Source: Thermococcus henrietii
GTDB taxonomy: Archaea > Methanobacteriota_B > Thermococci > Thermococcales > Thermococcaceae
DNA: 64,000 nucleotides
Assembly (NCBI RefSeq): GCF_900198835.1
Contig: NZ_LT900021.1
Coordinates: 124,001-188,000 of the forward strand
Reading direction: 5' to 3'
Both the position numbers and the translations under genes were made by a program. The notes beneath the pieces were generated by a model. That model made no database searches. It was not told the DNA's origin and saw only the letters and a program-made list of their open reading frames with translations. Positions within the stretch are counted from its first letter, which is position 1. Each line of letters begins with the position of its first letter. This document shows, in pieces, positions 52,357-61,257 of the stretch.

Positions 52357-53633
52357 GCCCTCCGCCCCTCGTTCATGGGGACTATGAAGCGCGAGTAGAA
52401 CTCCCTCCACTTCCTTAGCCTCTCCGCGACCTCCTCTGGATTAACGCGAACCCTCGCAACGCCTTCCTTCATGGCTTCCTCCGCCACCGCCCTCGCCACC
52501 GCCGGGTGAACGTCGGGGTGGAACGGTGATGGAATTATCTCCTCCTCGCTCGGCTCTATGACCGAGGCCATAGCCTTTGAGGCCTCTATTATCATACCGT
52601 CCGTTATCGTCCTGGCCCTGACGTCGAGCGCTCCCCTGAAAATCGCCGGAAAGCCGAGGAGGTTGTTTATCTGGTTCGGATAGTCGCTCCTTCCGGTGGC
52701 GACAATCCTCACACCGGCCTTTTTGGCATCCTCTGGAAGAATCTCCGGAACGGGATTGGCGAGGGGAAAAACTATCGCGTCGTCGGCCATGTTCCCTATC
52801 CACTCGGGCTTTATGACGCCCGGCCCCGGCCTCGTGAATGAGATTAGAACGTCCGCTCCTTCAAGCGCCTCTGCCGGGCCTCCCTCAATCCCCTCGCCGT
52901 TGGTCTTCGCGAGGAGTTCGCCCCTGTAGGGGAACAGCTCCTCAAGAGGCAAATCCGGCGTTAGAATCCTCGGCTTCCCCTTCACGAGCTCGACGACCCG
53001 GACGTTTTCAGGCTTAACGCCTGCCCTGACGATTAATCTGAGCGTCGCGAAACCGGCCGCCCCGGCTCCGAAGAGCGCGACACTTATCTCGTCAAGCTTC
53101 TTGCCGACTACCTTGAGGGCATTGATTAAACCCGCCAGAACGACGCTCGCCGTGCCCTGCTGGTCGTCGTGGAAGACCGGAACATCGAGCTCTTCCCTCA
53201 GCCTGTCGAGGATGTAGAAGCACTTGGGCGAGGCTATATCTTCAAGGTTTATCCCACCGAAGGAAGGTGAGACGGCTTTAACGACATCTATGAACCTTTC
53301 GGGGTTCTTCTCTGCTAAAACGAGCGGGAACGCGTCAACGCCGCCGAATGCCTTGAAGAGCAGGGCCTTGCCCTCCATAACCGGGAGAGCACCGAGGGGC
53401 CCAATGTCTCCGAGACCTAAAACCCTTGTCCCGTCGCTGATTACCGCTATTGTGTTTCCCCTGTTGGTATATTCAAAGGCTTTCTCGGGCTCCTCCGCTA
53501 TCTCGCGCGAGACCTCGGCGACACCTGGAGTGTACGCCAGGGGAAGGGTTTCCCTCGTGAGCGGGACCTTTGGAATGACCTCGATTTTGCCACTACCGAT
53601 GAAGTTACCCCTGTGAAAATCCCTCGCGTCCAT
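52347..53633 (-). CDS. NAD(P)-dependent malic enzyme
   Basis: 428-aa malic enzyme (oxidative decarboxylation of malate to pyruvate). N-terminal [16 protein letters not shown] with the catalytic Tyr motif, Mg/Lys region [32 protein letters not shown], the [12 protein letters not shown] metal motif, and the Rossmann [12 protein letters not shown] near 195. Length matches Thermococcus kodakarensis malic enzyme (~430 aa). GGTGGTTGA precedes ATG 53633; TATA GCATTTTAACTTC (minus, ~53674-53662). Adjacent to fumarase, so C4-acid metabolism is clustered. Confidence 0.93.
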   Translation of the reverse strand: MDARDFHRGNFIGSGKIEVIPKVPLTRETLPLAYTPGVAEVSREIAEEPEKAFEYTNRGNTIAVISDGTRVLGLGDIGPLGALPVMEGKALLFKAFGGVDAFPLVLAEKNPERFIDVVKAVSPSFGGINLEDIASPKCFYILDRLREELDVPVFHDDQQGTASVVLAGLINALKVVGKKLDEISVALFGAGAAGFATLRLIVRAGVKPENVRVVELVKGKPRILTPDLPLEELFPYRGELLAKTNGEGIEGGPAEALEGADVLISFTRPGPGVIKPEWIGNMADDAIVFPLANPVPEILPEDAKKAGVRIVATGRSDYPNQINNLLGFPAIFRGALDVRARTITDGMIIEASKAMASVIEPSEEEIIPSPFHPDVHPAVARAVAEEAMKEGVARVRVNPEEVAERLRKWREFYSRFIVPMNEGRRAYR

Positions 53634-53704
53634 TCAACCACCAAAGGGATTTGGCATAGAGAAGTTAAAATGCCTTTCGATAGAAAGAAAAAATTAACGA
53701 AAAA

Positions 53705-53758
53705 GCGTCAGGGGCCGATTAGTTCATCACGGCTCAGCCACCTACCCTCACATCATCC
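53705..53758 (-). ncRNA. C/D box guide sRNA
   Basis: Minus strand: C box ATGATGT (53756-53750), 12-nt guide GAGGGTAGGTGG, D' CTGA (53737-53734), 3-nt linker, C' GTGATGA (53730-53724), 12-nt guide ACTAATCGGCCC, D CTGA (53711-53708), then a T5 run (53702-53698 region). Both spacers are exactly 12 nt, the spacing rule of Pyrococcus sRNAs. It overlaps the last codon and stop of the signal peptidase gene (53753-53755). Target bases would be the fifth from each D box. Confidence 0.88.
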
Positions 53759-54253
53759 GCCGAGGCCGAGGGCGTCGCGAATCCAGAGCGGTATTAGGCC
53801 AATCTTGGGTATGACGAACTCGGCCTTGGCCTCAACGGCGTAGGCGGGAGCACAACCAGCTATGTAGCCGTTCGGCAACTGAACCTCGAGCATTCCCTCC
53901 GGAGTCGGATACGGGGGGTCCGGAACGGGGTTGTTGTCGCCCCAGGTTACGAAGCACTTCTCAGGCTTCCCGTTGATTTTAACCGTGTAAATGTAGCGGA
54001 CGCGGTGGATTATCGGGTACTCGTAGCCGGGACGCTTGTAGACTATCACGTCGCCGACCTTTATCTGGTCGGGGTTCGTTACACCCTTGAGGAGAACCAC
54101 GTCTCCCCTGTAAAAGACGGGTTCCATCGAGCCGCTGACGACAATGACGAGGGGAGAGCTTGTGTGAAGGGCCACTTTAAGGCCCGCCTGGATTCCAAAG
54201 ACGACCAAGATTGCCACCAAAAACCAAGCTACTTCCTTCTTCCACTCCTCCAT
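53753..54253 (-). CDS. Type I signal peptidase
   Basis: 166-aa SipW-like archaeal signal peptidase that removes signal peptides outside the membrane. One N-terminal TM helix (residues ~8-27), catalytic Ser in VSGSMEPVFYRGDVVLL near 40, His in PIIHRVRYIY near 83 (replacing the bacterial Lys), and Asp in WGDNNPVPDPPYP near 105. A weak C-terminal hydrophobic patch (IGLIPLWIRDALGL) is present. ATG 54253 with GGAGGCCTTGAA upstream overlaps DUF531 by 25 nt. The stop lies inside the C/D sRNA C box. Confidence 0.92.
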   Translation of the reverse strand: MEEWKKEVAWFLVAILVVFGIQAGLKVALHTSSPLVIVVSGSMEPVFYRGDVVLLKGVTNPDQIKVGDVIVYKRPGYEYPIIHRVRYIYTVKINGKPEKCFVTWGDNNPVPDPPYPTPEGMLEVQLPNGYIAGCAPAYAVEAKAEFVIPKIGLIPLWIRDALGLGG

Positions 54254-54783
54254 TTCAAGGCCTCCATGTACGTGGCGATTCTAACGGCGATGGCCCCTAT
54301 AGCGGTGCAGGTTTCGAGGCTGACCCTCTTCCCCGTGATGTCCATATGATGACGTGCCAACTTAAAGGTTTCCTTCGGCAGGCCGTGCCGTCCGAGCCCT
54401 ATGAGGAGAAGAAAACGCTCACCGCTGAGGGCTCTCTCCGCCAGTTCAAGGGGTGTGATTTCTTTTTCTTCAGAGGGCTTTCTCGTAGTTGCCACTGGAG
54501 TTCCAAACTGGGGCGGAAATCCCCTCTTTGGAAAATCAAGAAGATGAAATCTGTTTCCTTGCGCGAGTTCGATGAGGTACCTGCCGCCCTCACCTATCGT
54601 CGTTGACTCTGCTACGGTCTCGGCGACGTCGAGTGGTTTTCCCTCCAGTGGAAATCCCACGAGGGCCAGGTGAAAGCCGTAGGCATAAGCTATAGGCGCG
54701 GAGCGGGCTATCGCACGCAGGTGTGCCTCATGAAGCTTCCGAGCATCGTATGTGTTGTAGAGAGCCAGAGTTAGCATAGGCAT
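54229..54783 (-). CDS. DUF531 family protein
   Basis: 184-aa DUF531 archaeal protein; the block FLLLIGLGRHGLPKETFKLARHHMDITGKRVSLETCTAIGAIAVRI looks like a SPOUT methyltransferase knot (GLGRHGLP loop and conserved ...SLETCTAIGA helix), so RNA methylation is an inference. Start ATG 54783 (or 54777) is ~25 nt from the shared CTTATAAA box, suggesting a leaderless message. 3' end overlaps signal peptidase. Confidence 0.7.
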   Translation of the reverse strand: MPMLTLALYNTYDARKLHEAHLRAIARSAPIAYAYGFHLALVGFPLEGKPLDVAETVAESTTIGEGGRYLIELAQGNRFHLLDFPKRGFPPQFGTPVATTRKPSEEKEITPLELAERALSGERFLLLIGLGRHGLPKETFKLARHHMDITGKRVSLETCTAIGAIAVRIATYMEALKWRSGRRK

Positions 54784-54804
54784 GTTGGACGAACTCCGGG
54801 AACG

Positions 54805-54812
54805 TTTATAAG
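54805..54812. promoter_or_regulatory. Bidirectional TATA box (TTTATAAG) between leaderless genes
   Basis: TTTATAAG reads as CTTATAAA on the other strand. Its centre is 25 nt from ATG 54783 (minus) and 31 nt from ATG 54839 (plus). Neither gene has a Shine-Dalgarno near its start. Confidence 0.5.
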
Positions 54813-54838
54813 GATTTGGAAATAAATTAAAAGTTGTC

Positions 54839-55915
54839 ATGACCGACGTCGAAGAGATTAAAGCCTTGGCAGAGAGGGGACAGTTCGAGGACGCGCTTGA
54901 GAGAGTGTGGGACTTAGAGGATGAGCTGGACCAGATTGAGGCCCTCATCAACGTAGCCATCACCATACGACGAAAAGGCGGTCCCGAGGACTGGATTCCG
55001 GGAATCCTCGAGGACGCAGAGTACATAGCCGAGCACTCGAAGGACCCATACGTTAGGGCCATAGGGTACGGCATAATCGCCTTCGCCTTCCACGCCCTCG
55101 GCTATTACAAGGAGGCAGCCGAGACCTTCAACACCGCCATAGAGGAGGCCGGCAAGATTAAGGATTCCCTGTTAAAAGGGGAAGCCATAGCGACGATAGC
55201 GTACTACGTTGCCACGACCGGCGATGCTGAAATGGCCATGGGGCTCTTCGACGTGGCCTTCGACGTTATAGCCAGGGCGGAGGTAGAATACAGGGCTAAA
55301 GTTGACGGCCTTCTCAAGATAGCCGAACTCATGGAGAACGCCGGCGATGCGCTGTTCTCTAAGAACGCAATAGGCTTTTACAGGACCGCATTTGACATCT
55401 TCGACAAGCTCCACGTGAACCAGAGGGCCGGCGTCACAGAAAAGAAGCTCCAGCTCGCCGAGATAATGAGCGAGACTGGGTTGCCGGAGATAAGGCGCGC
55501 CCTGCTCGAGGGACGCTACCACTACGCGCTGGCTTTGATACGGAGGAAGTTCAAGGGTGCGTCGAAGCTCATTGGGGAACTCGAGGCGGCCCTTTGGATG
55601 AAGCGCGTAAATGAGCCGACTTACGTAGAGGTTATTGAAGAGGCACTCCGCGAGGCCGGCAACGTTGAGCTCTCACCGGCGAGCGCCCAGAGGGTGGCGA
55701 TGCTCTTGACCCAGCTCGGAAGCCTCAGGGACGCGCTGACCTTCGCGGAGATGATAGAAGACCCGGGAAGGAAGAGCAGTGCCCTCAGGGGAATAGCGAT
55801 TGCCCTCGCCGAGAGGGAGGAGTACGACGAGGCCAAAAAGGTGGCCGAGTCAATACCCCTGCCAGAGGTCAGGGCGGAAACCTTAAGGGACGTCGAGATG
55901 ATGTCCCTTGGGTGA
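54839..55915 (+). CDS. TPR-like helical repeat protein
   Basis: 358 aa of TPR-like repeats (e.g. ALGYYKEAAETFNTAIEEAGKIKDSLLKGEAIATIAYYVATTGDAEMAMGLFDVAFD, and ALFSKNAIGFYRTAFDIFDKL; ILLTQLGSLRDALTFAEMIEDPGRKSSALRGIAIALAEREEYDEAKKVAESI). Thermococcal protein with unknown partner. The start ATG 54839 has no Shine-Dalgarno. The dipeptidase ATG lies 5 nt after its stop and its stop region contains that gene's ribosome binding site. Confidence 0.72.
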   Translation: MTDVEEIKALAERGQFEDALERVWDLEDELDQIEALINVAITIRRKGGPEDWIPGILEDAEYIAEHSKDPYVRAIGYGIIAFAFHALGYYKEAAETFNTAIEEAGKIKDSLLKGEAIATIAYYVATTGDAEMAMGLFDVAFDVIARAEVEYRAKVDGLLKIAELMENAGDALFSKNAIGFYRTAFDIFDKLHVNQRAGVTEKKLQLAEIMSETGLPEIRRALLEGRYHYALALIRRKFKGASKLIGELEAALWMKRVNEPTYVEVIEEALREAGNVELSPASAQRVAMLLTQLGSLRDALTFAEMIEDPGRKSSALRGIAIALAEREEYDEAKKVAESIPLPEVRAETLRDVEMMSLG

Positions 55916-55919
55916 GCCC

Positions 55920-56849
55920 ATGATTTTCGACGCACACTCGGATTTGCCCACCTTCATCTACGACGAGAGAAAGGCAGGAAAAACGCGCGTCCTCGAAGGG
56001 AACTGGCACTTCTTCAACGGCTGGGTTAGTTCTAGGGTTATGGCGATATGGACGAGGCCGGACAGGCGAAAGGACGCAACCGTTTACGGCTTCGAGGTTT
56101 TGAACGCATTTCTTAAGGACGTCGAGGAGAGCGAGCGCTTCGAGCTCGTAAGGAACGTTGAGGAAATGAAAAGCGCAATTAAGGACGGTAGGGTGGCACT
56201 CTGGCTCGGCCTCGAAGGAGGAGAGCCGATAGGCGAGAGTTTAGAGCTCCTCGAGGTCTTTTACCGCCTAGGGCTCCGCGTTCTGACGCTTACCTGGAGC
56301 TTGAGGAACGCAATAGGCGACGGTGTCTTCGAGAGGACCAAAGGAGGCCTCACCAACTTCGGCGCGGAGGTCGTTGGAAAGGCGGAGGAGCTGGGGATAG
56401 TGATAGACCTCAGCCACATAAACGAGGCCGGCTTCTGGGACGCCCTTGATGTCACCTCCTTCCCGGTCATAGCGTCGCACTCCAACGCGAGGAAGCTCTG
56501 CGACCACCCAAGGAACCTGACCGACGAGCAGTTGAAGGCGATAGCCGAGAGGGACGGCGTCGTTGGGGCGGTTGCCATACCGGGCTTCGTGGATAAGGAG
56601 GGGCCGACGCTGGAAAAGTACGTCGAGCACATAACTTACATGGCCGACCTCATCGGATACAAACACGTCGGCCTCGGCTTCGACTTCGTCTACTACCTGA
56701 GCGGGTGGAGCGGAAAGAGCGTCGAGGGCTTCGAGGACGAGTCGAGGATTCCCGCACTCATTGAAAAGCTGAAGGAGAACTTCAGCGAGAAAGAGGTGGA
56801 GGCGATAGCCTTCAAGAACTTCGAGAGGGTGTTTGAGAGGATAACCTAA
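55920..56849 (+). CDS. Membrane dipeptidase family (renal dipeptidase, M19)
   Basis: 309-aa binuclear-zinc dipeptidase of the M19 family. Metal-ligand motifs DAHSDLPTFIYD (HxD near 5), GLEGGEPIGES (Glu near 104), DLSHINEAGFWD (His near 170) and VIASHSNARKLCDHPRNL (His near 191); conserved GLGFDFVYY near 250. Hydrolyses dipeptides, often with D-amino acids. ATG 55920 follows GGGTGAGCCC. Overlaps the next gene tail-to-tail by 4 nt. Confidence 0.88.
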   Translation: MIFDAHSDLPTFIYDERKAGKTRVLEGNWHFFNGWVSSRVMAIWTRPDRRKDATVYGFEVLNAFLKDVEESERFELVRNVEEMKSAIKDGRVALWLGLEGGEPIGESLELLEVFYRLGLRVLTLTWSLRNAIGDGVFERTKGGLTNFGAEVVGKAEELGIVIDLSHINEAGFWDALDVTSFPVIASHSNARKLCDHPRNLTDEQLKAIAERDGVVGAVAIPGFVDKEGPTLEKYVEHITYMADLIGYKHVGLGFDFVYYLSGWSGKSVEGFEDESRIPALIEKLKENFSEKEVEAIAFKNFERVFERIT

Positions 56850-57286
56850 GGCCTCCTAAGGAAAGGAGGTATCCCTAGGTGGTCCCTGCTGTTGGAGAAG
56901 CGCACGAAGCCGAGGAAACGCACCTCCCCAGTGAACCTCGTGGAGAGCACGCTGAAAATCCCCGACCGCTCAGCGGCAGAGCGGGCGGACTCCCTGGCGA
57001 ATTCCACCTCAAGTACGGGGGGCCGGTAGACTCCAAGCATTATATCAAGCTCCCTGTCGGAGGCTCCCTCACTTCTTCCCTTTCTGAAGGCCTCAAGGGC
57101 GCTTGGAAGGACATTCTTGGCCTCAGCCTCCCCAAGGACCCGCTCCTTAAGCTCCCTCGACCAGCCGCTCCAAGCCAAGTGACCAGAGTAGCCCAGAAAA
57201 TAGCCGAGTAAATAGGCCTTTCTAACTGGATTTTCCTCCATCTGGATTTCTGCCACTGTCACAGGCTTTCTTCGGAACCTCCTCAT
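56846..57286 (-). CDS. Hypothetical protein of a KaiC-like operon
   Basis: 146-aa protein of Thermococcales type without a recognised domain. It is rich in Arg/Glu with hydrophobic stretches AYLLGYFLGYSGHLAW and LDIMLGVYRPPVLEVEF. Overlaps the ATPase gene by 4 nt and is thus translationally coupled, so it may be a partner of the ATPase. Confidence 0.55.
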   Translation of the reverse strand: MRRFRRKPVTVAEIQMEENPVRKAYLLGYFLGYSGHLAWSGWSRELKERVLGEAEAKNVLPSALEAFRKGRSEGASDRELDIMLGVYRPPVLEVEFARESARSAAERSGIFSVLSTRFTGEVRFLGFVRFSNSRDHLGIPPFLRRP

Positions 57287-57978
57287 ATGAGCGGCCCCCT
57301 GACGGAGAGTCCGCGAGAACCGAACTCAACGCGGTACATCCTGGTCTCGTGGTTCGTCCTGCGCATCTTGAGCACTTGGAGGGCCCTAACCATCTTGACC
57401 CCGTCGAGGTAGTAGTGGAGCATTATGACGCCATCGACGAGGTAGTGTTCCTCGGTGTAGCGGTCAAGCTCAGTCAGCTCGGCAACGAGGACGCTTGTTA
57501 TGTTTAGATCCTCAATCGTCCTAAGGAACGTTGCCAGCTCCGCCCTCTTCTCAGCTGGGTCGGTTGTCGGGAAGTCTATGGCGGTAAGCGGATCTATGAC
57601 GAGACGCGAAATCTTCGCCTCCCTAGCGAGGTCTTTGATGCGGAACATGACGCTACTCCATTGGGGTGGTTTGGCTGTAGAACCCCAGAGCTCCTTTCCG
57701 AGGTCGTAGAGGATTAGGTTTCCCCTGGCAACGTGGTCCCTCACCTCAGGGTCAAAGCGCTCGAAGTCCTTCAAAACCTCCTCTGGATTGTGGACGAGGG
57801 ACATATAAGCGACCCTCTCGCCGTTTCTCGCACCTTCCACGAGGAACTGCATGGCAAAGGTGGTCTTCCCACTTCCAGGAGGACCCGTGACAAGGTAAGC
57901 CTTCCCAGGGACGAAACCGCCCTCGATGAGCTCGTCAAAGCCGGGAATTCCCGTGCGAACTCTCTCGCCAACTTTCAT
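57283..57978 (-). CDS. KaiC/RAD55-like RecA-superfamily ATPase
   Basis: 231-aa single-domain KaiC-type ATPase. Walker A GPPGSGKTTFAMQFL near 32-46, Walker B VIDPLTAI (...ISRLVIDPLTAIDF) near 125, catalytic Glu position VAYMSLVHNPEEVL, and the RecA-like C-terminal LHYYLDGVKMVRALQVLKMRRTNHE region. These regulate motility or signalling in archaea; a partner gene is coupled downstream. GGGAGGATGG precedes ATG 57978. Confidence 0.85.
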   Translation of the reverse strand: MKVGERVRTGIPGFDELIEGGFVPGKAYLVTGPPGSGKTTFAMQFLVEGARNGERVAYMSLVHNPEEVLKDFERFDPEVRDHVARGNLILYDLGKELWGSTAKPPQWSSVMFRIKDLAREAKISRLVIDPLTAIDFPTTDPAEKRAELATFLRTIEDLNITSVLVAELTELDRYTEEHYLVDGVIMLHYYLDGVKMVRALQVLKMRRTNHETRMYRVEFGSRGLSVRGPLI

Positions 57979-58053
57979 CGTCCCATCCTCCCTCTTGTTA
58001 ATGAATGGGCAAAACTATATAAAAAGGTGTCCCACCCTGTGTGAGGGAATACT

Positions 58054-58899
58054 ATGGACAACTACTTCCTAACGGCCCGGGACGCGAGGAGGATGCTCCT
58101 TTCAAGGGAGAGTGTCAGGCTCAACCTCGACCTCAGGAGGACCAACAGGACGTGGGAGATAAAGCTGGAGGGCAACGAGTTCATCTTCCCCGACGGAACG
58201 CGAGTTTCGAGAGACGTCATCGAGAGGATAGCGAGGGACGAGGGAGGCGTTTACTTTGTGAGAGGAGGGGGTGTCTACAAGGCCGCCATCGCTGGAGAGC
58301 ACTTCTACAAGCTCGTTCCGACGATTCCGCCGACGATTGAGATAAACGGCATCAGGATGCACAGGACAAAGGGAGTAAACCCGCTCCAAGACACAAGGAA
58401 CAAGGTGAATGCTGTAAAACCAAAGGAAGGCGAGACGGTCTTAGATACCTGCATGGGGCTCGGCTACACCGCCATAGAGGCCTCAAAGAGGGGAGCCTAC
58501 GTCATAACAATCGAGAAAGACCCAAACGTCATCGAGCTTGCGAAGATAAACCCCTGGAGCAGGGAGCTCTTCACGGGCGGTAAAATACAGGTGATTCACG
58601 GCGACGCCTTCGAGGTCGTGAAGCGCTTTAACGACGAGAGCTTTGATGTAGTCATCCACGACCCGCCGCGCTTTTCCTTAGCCGGCCAGCTCTACTCGGA
58701 GGAGTTCTACCGCGAGCTTTTCAGGGTTTTGAAGCCCGGCGGAAGGCTCTTCCACTACGTTGGAAATCCGGGGAAGAGATACAGAAGAAAAGACCTCCAA
58801 AGGGGCGTCATGGAGCGGTTACGAAAAGCGGGCTTCGTCGGCGTTAAGCGCGTTGAAGAGGCACTTGGAGTCGTGGCGAGAAAACCGGGGAAGAAATGA
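58054..58899 (+). CDS. SAM-dependent methyltransferase (COG2521-like)
   Basis: 281-aa class I methyltransferase with an N-terminal domain (~1-110). SAM motif VLDTCMGLGYTAIEASKRGAYVITIEKD near 130-155 and the catalytic DPPRFSLAGQLYSEEFYREL motif near 205, reminiscent of NPPY/DPPY enzymes that methylate RNA or protein. The family COG2521 has no established substrate. ATG 58054 has GTGTGAGGG upstream; promoter CTATATAAAAAGG at ~58013-58025. Confidence 0.78.
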   Translation: MDNYFLTARDARRMLLSRESVRLNLDLRRTNRTWEIKLEGNEFIFPDGTRVSRDVIERIARDEGGVYFVRGGGVYKAAIAGEHFYKLVPTIPPTIEINGIRMHRTKGVNPLQDTRNKVNAVKPKEGETVLDTCMGLGYTAIEASKRGAYVITIEKDPNVIELAKINPWSRELFTGGKIQVIHGDAFEVVKRFNDESFDVVIHDPPRFSLAGQLYSEEFYRELFRVLKPGGRLFHYVGNPGKRYRRKDLQRGVMERLRKAGFVGVKRVEEALGVVARKPGKK

Positions 58900-58907
58900 A
58901 CAGAATT

Positions 58908-58933
58908 GGACACCCCCTAAAAGGGGGATGTCC
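58908..58933. terminator. Strong hairpin between convergent genes
   Basis: GGACA-CCCCC-TAAAA-GGGGG-A-TGTCC: a long stem with one bulged base, located between the methyltransferase and the S9 peptidase gene ends, plausible as a two-way terminator or mRNA stabiliser. Confidence 0.55.
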
Positions 58934-58944
58934 AGAGGTGTATA

Positions 58945-60813
58945 TTAAGGTTTCTCCTTCAGTATCTTCTCGACGTCGAAGCCCTCCTTGTAATTCCTGA
59001 GCTTCCTCTCGAAGAACTCGATGAAGAGCTTGTAGCGCTTTGAGCGGTGCTTCGGGCTTCCGCGAATGCTGTGGCCGTGCGGGCCCCTCTTGAAGACGGC
59101 TATGTAGGCTTCCTTGCCGAGGTCTTTCAGAACGTTGTAGAACATCAGGCTCTGGTCGAGCGGACAGCGGTAGTCCTCAAGCGAGTGTATGAGCAGTATC
59201 GGGGCCTTCACGTTCTCCGCGTAGAACAGCGGGCTGAGCTTCCTGTAGTTCTCGTTTTCGAGTGGATTCGGGCCGATGACCTCGACGTCGAACCAGAGGC
59301 CGATGTCCGAGAAAGCATAACTTGTCAGCCAGTAGCTTATGCCGTTCTCGCTGATTCCGGCCTTGAAGAGGTCGGACTGAGTCAAAGCCCAGTTGGTCAT
59401 GAAGCCGCCGTAGCTTATGCCCGTTATTCCAACGCGCTCCCTGTCAGCCTGAGGCTCGAGCTTGAAGAACTCTTCTATACCGGCCATTATGTCCTCAAAG
59501 TCCTCCAGGCCAGTCCTCTCGAGGACGCGGAGCGCGAAGTCTTCGCTATAGCCGTCGCTACCGCGCGGGTTGACGTAGACCACGTAGTAGCCTTTGTTCG
59601 CCATCAACTGCATCTCGTAGACGAAGCGGTGCCCGTACATTCCCTTCGGCCCGCCGTGGACGAAGACTATCACCGGGGCCTTCTCATCCTCCTTGAGCTC
59701 AGGTTTGAGGTACCAGCCGTCTATCTCCAAATCCTTGCTCTTGAAGCGGAAGTGCCTCGGCTCGAAGGTTTTCAGCTTCTCAAAGATTGGCCCGTTGTAG
59801 TCGGTGACCTGCTTGAGCTCGCCGTCGTAGAGGTAGAGCTCGCCTATCCTCGTTGCCGTCATTATGAGGAGCAACGCCTTTCCGTTGCTGGCATCCAAGC
59901 CGTAAATCCAGTGGTCACCAACGACGACCCTCTCAGCTTTACCGTCCCAGAGCCAGAGGTGAACACTGCCCGCGTCTGGCGTCAGGAAGTAAACCTTGCC
60001 CTCGGTGAGCTTCGCGCCCCAGACGTCGAGCGGACCCTCGTAGACGGGCTTAAGCTCGCCGTCGTAGATGTAAAGCCAGTCGTGCTCGCTGATGAACTTC
60101 TTCTCCCTCTTGCCCCTCAGGAGAATCACCTTCCCGTCGGAGTCAACCGCCTCGAAGGAAACGCGCTCGAAGAGCTTCTCCTCGTTTCCGTCCTTCCAGA
60201 GGTAGATGTCGTGGAACTTGAAGAGGGCGGGTTTACCGTTTTCACGGTGCGGGACGTTGATGAGTATTCCATCTCCGTGCCAGAGACCCGAGCTAAAGCG
60301 GGGCTTCTCGAACTCCTCAATGATTTCCTCCGCCTCGGTGTCGAGGACCCAGAAGGTCGTTTTCTCACCGTCCAGGAATCCCATGCTGTCGAACCAGAAG
60401 GGAACGTCGTCGTCGAATACGAAGTCGTCATCGTCGTGCCTCTTGAAGCCTACCACCAGAAGCCTCCTCGAGTCGTCGTTCCACTGGAGGGAGCGAATGT
60501 TCTTGGCCGAGAGAACCTTCTTGGCGCTCATCGTCTCAAGCTCTGCAACCCAGACCTCTGTTTCCTTCTTCTCCTCGTTGGGCCTCGTGAAGGCAAGTTT
60601 ACTCCCGTCCGGCGAGAGCCTCGGCATGGAGGCGTTCTCTATGAAGCGCCTTGAGCCGGTCTCGAGGTCCTCAACGACTATCGTGCTCTCGTACTTGTTG
60701 TCCTTCATGTTGACCTTGGTCAGGGTGTAAGCTACTCTGCTCCCTTCAATCCTCGGGTCGTTCACGTAGGCGAACCGAGAAAAGGTCTTCTCGTTCCATT
60801 CGATACCGCTCAT
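58945..60813 (-). CDS. S9 family prolyl oligopeptidase (acylaminoacyl-peptidase-like)
   Basis: 622-aa serine peptidase: N-terminal beta-propeller-like part (~1-370) and C-terminal alpha/beta hydrolase. Catalytic Ser in GITGISYGGFMTNW near 470, Asp in LIHSLEDYRCPLDQSL near 555 and His in FKRGPHGHSIRGSPKHR near 588. The oxyanion HGGPKGMYGHRF is present. Length matches Pyrococcus acylaminoacyl-peptidase (~620 aa). It degrades peptides with blocked N-termini. A Shine-Dalgarno-like GGTGATA lies before ATG 60813. Confidence 0.92.
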   Translation of the reverse strand: MSGIEWNEKTFSRFAYVNDPRIEGSRVAYTLTKVNMKDNKYESTIVVEDLETGSRRFIENASMPRLSPDGSKLAFTRPNEEKKETEVWVAELETMSAKKVLSAKNIRSLQWNDDSRRLLVVGFKRHDDDDFVFDDDVPFWFDSMGFLDGEKTTFWVLDTEAEEIIEEFEKPRFSSGLWHGDGILINVPHRENGKPALFKFHDIYLWKDGNEEKLFERVSFEAVDSDGKVILLRGKREKKFISEHDWLYIYDGELKPVYEGPLDVWGAKLTEGKVYFLTPDAGSVHLWLWDGKAERVVVGDHWIYGLDASNGKALLLIMTATRIGELYLYDGELKQVTDYNGPIFEKLKTFEPRHFRFKSKDLEIDGWYLKPELKEDEKAPVIVFVHGGPKGMYGHRFVYEMQLMANKGYYVVYVNPRGSDGYSEDFALRVLERTGLEDFEDIMAGIEEFFKLEPQADRERVGITGISYGGFMTNWALTQSDLFKAGISENGISYWLTSYAFSDIGLWFDVEVIGPNPLENENYRKLSPLFYAENVKAPILLIHSLEDYRCPLDQSLMFYNVLKDLGKEAYIAVFKRGPHGHSIRGSPKHRSKRYKLFIEFFERKLRNYKEGFDVEKILKEKP

Positions 60814-60930
60814 AACGCTATCACCAGGGTATGATAGGCGCCGAGGTATAAAAGCTTAACTCCAATGGACATCAATGAACACGGGAACCTTTAAAAGGAG
60901 CCCGCCGATAGTGCCAGGACAGGTGAGAGC

Positions 60931-61257
60931 ATGAAGGAAACAAGCGCCATAGCGATAATCCTGGCCGTGGGGATAGGCGTTTCGTTGCTCCTGAAGAACT
61001 ACATCGGGATAGCAATAGCGGCCTTCGGAATACCGGCGTACCTAGCTTACACCGCCCGTGAACAGAACATACTCGCGAAGTCGAGGCTCTACGACAGGGA
61101 CCTGTTCCTCATGATTGGCATCTCGATAGTTGTAATCCTCGTCTTCAACTACTTCCTCGACCCGAGGATTGGACTCATAGCCCTCGCCATCGTCGTTCCG
61201 CTCCTTGCTCTCTACGCCGACAGGCTAAAGGCCGGAAAGAAGGCCCAGAAGGCGTGA
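60931..61257 (+). CDS. Small membrane protein
   Basis: 108 aa with three or four hydrophobic helices (AIAIILAVGIGVSLLL, IGIAIAAFGIPAYLAYT, DLFLMIGISIVVILVFNYFL, IGLIALAIVVPLLALY). No family recognised. GGTGAGAGC precedes ATG 60931; 33 nt of its 3' end are shared with the opposite-strand kinase gene. Confidence 0.6.
   Translation: MKETSAIAIILAVGIGVSLLLKNYIGIAIAAFGIPAYLAYTAREQNILAKSRLYDRDLFLMIGISIVVILVFNYFLDPRIGLIALAIVVPLLALYADRLKAGKKAQKA

Noticed and set aside
58945-60813. 535-residue plus-strand frame across the S9 peptidase
   Set aside because: Antisense shadow typical of GC-biased third positions; no ribosome binding site and no family match.
60819-60836. TGR-type operator (TATCAC-N5-GTGATA) before the S9 peptidase
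   Set aside because: The spacer is six rather than five bases and one half-site has a mismatch; the GTGATA half is also simply the Shine-Dalgarno of the gene.
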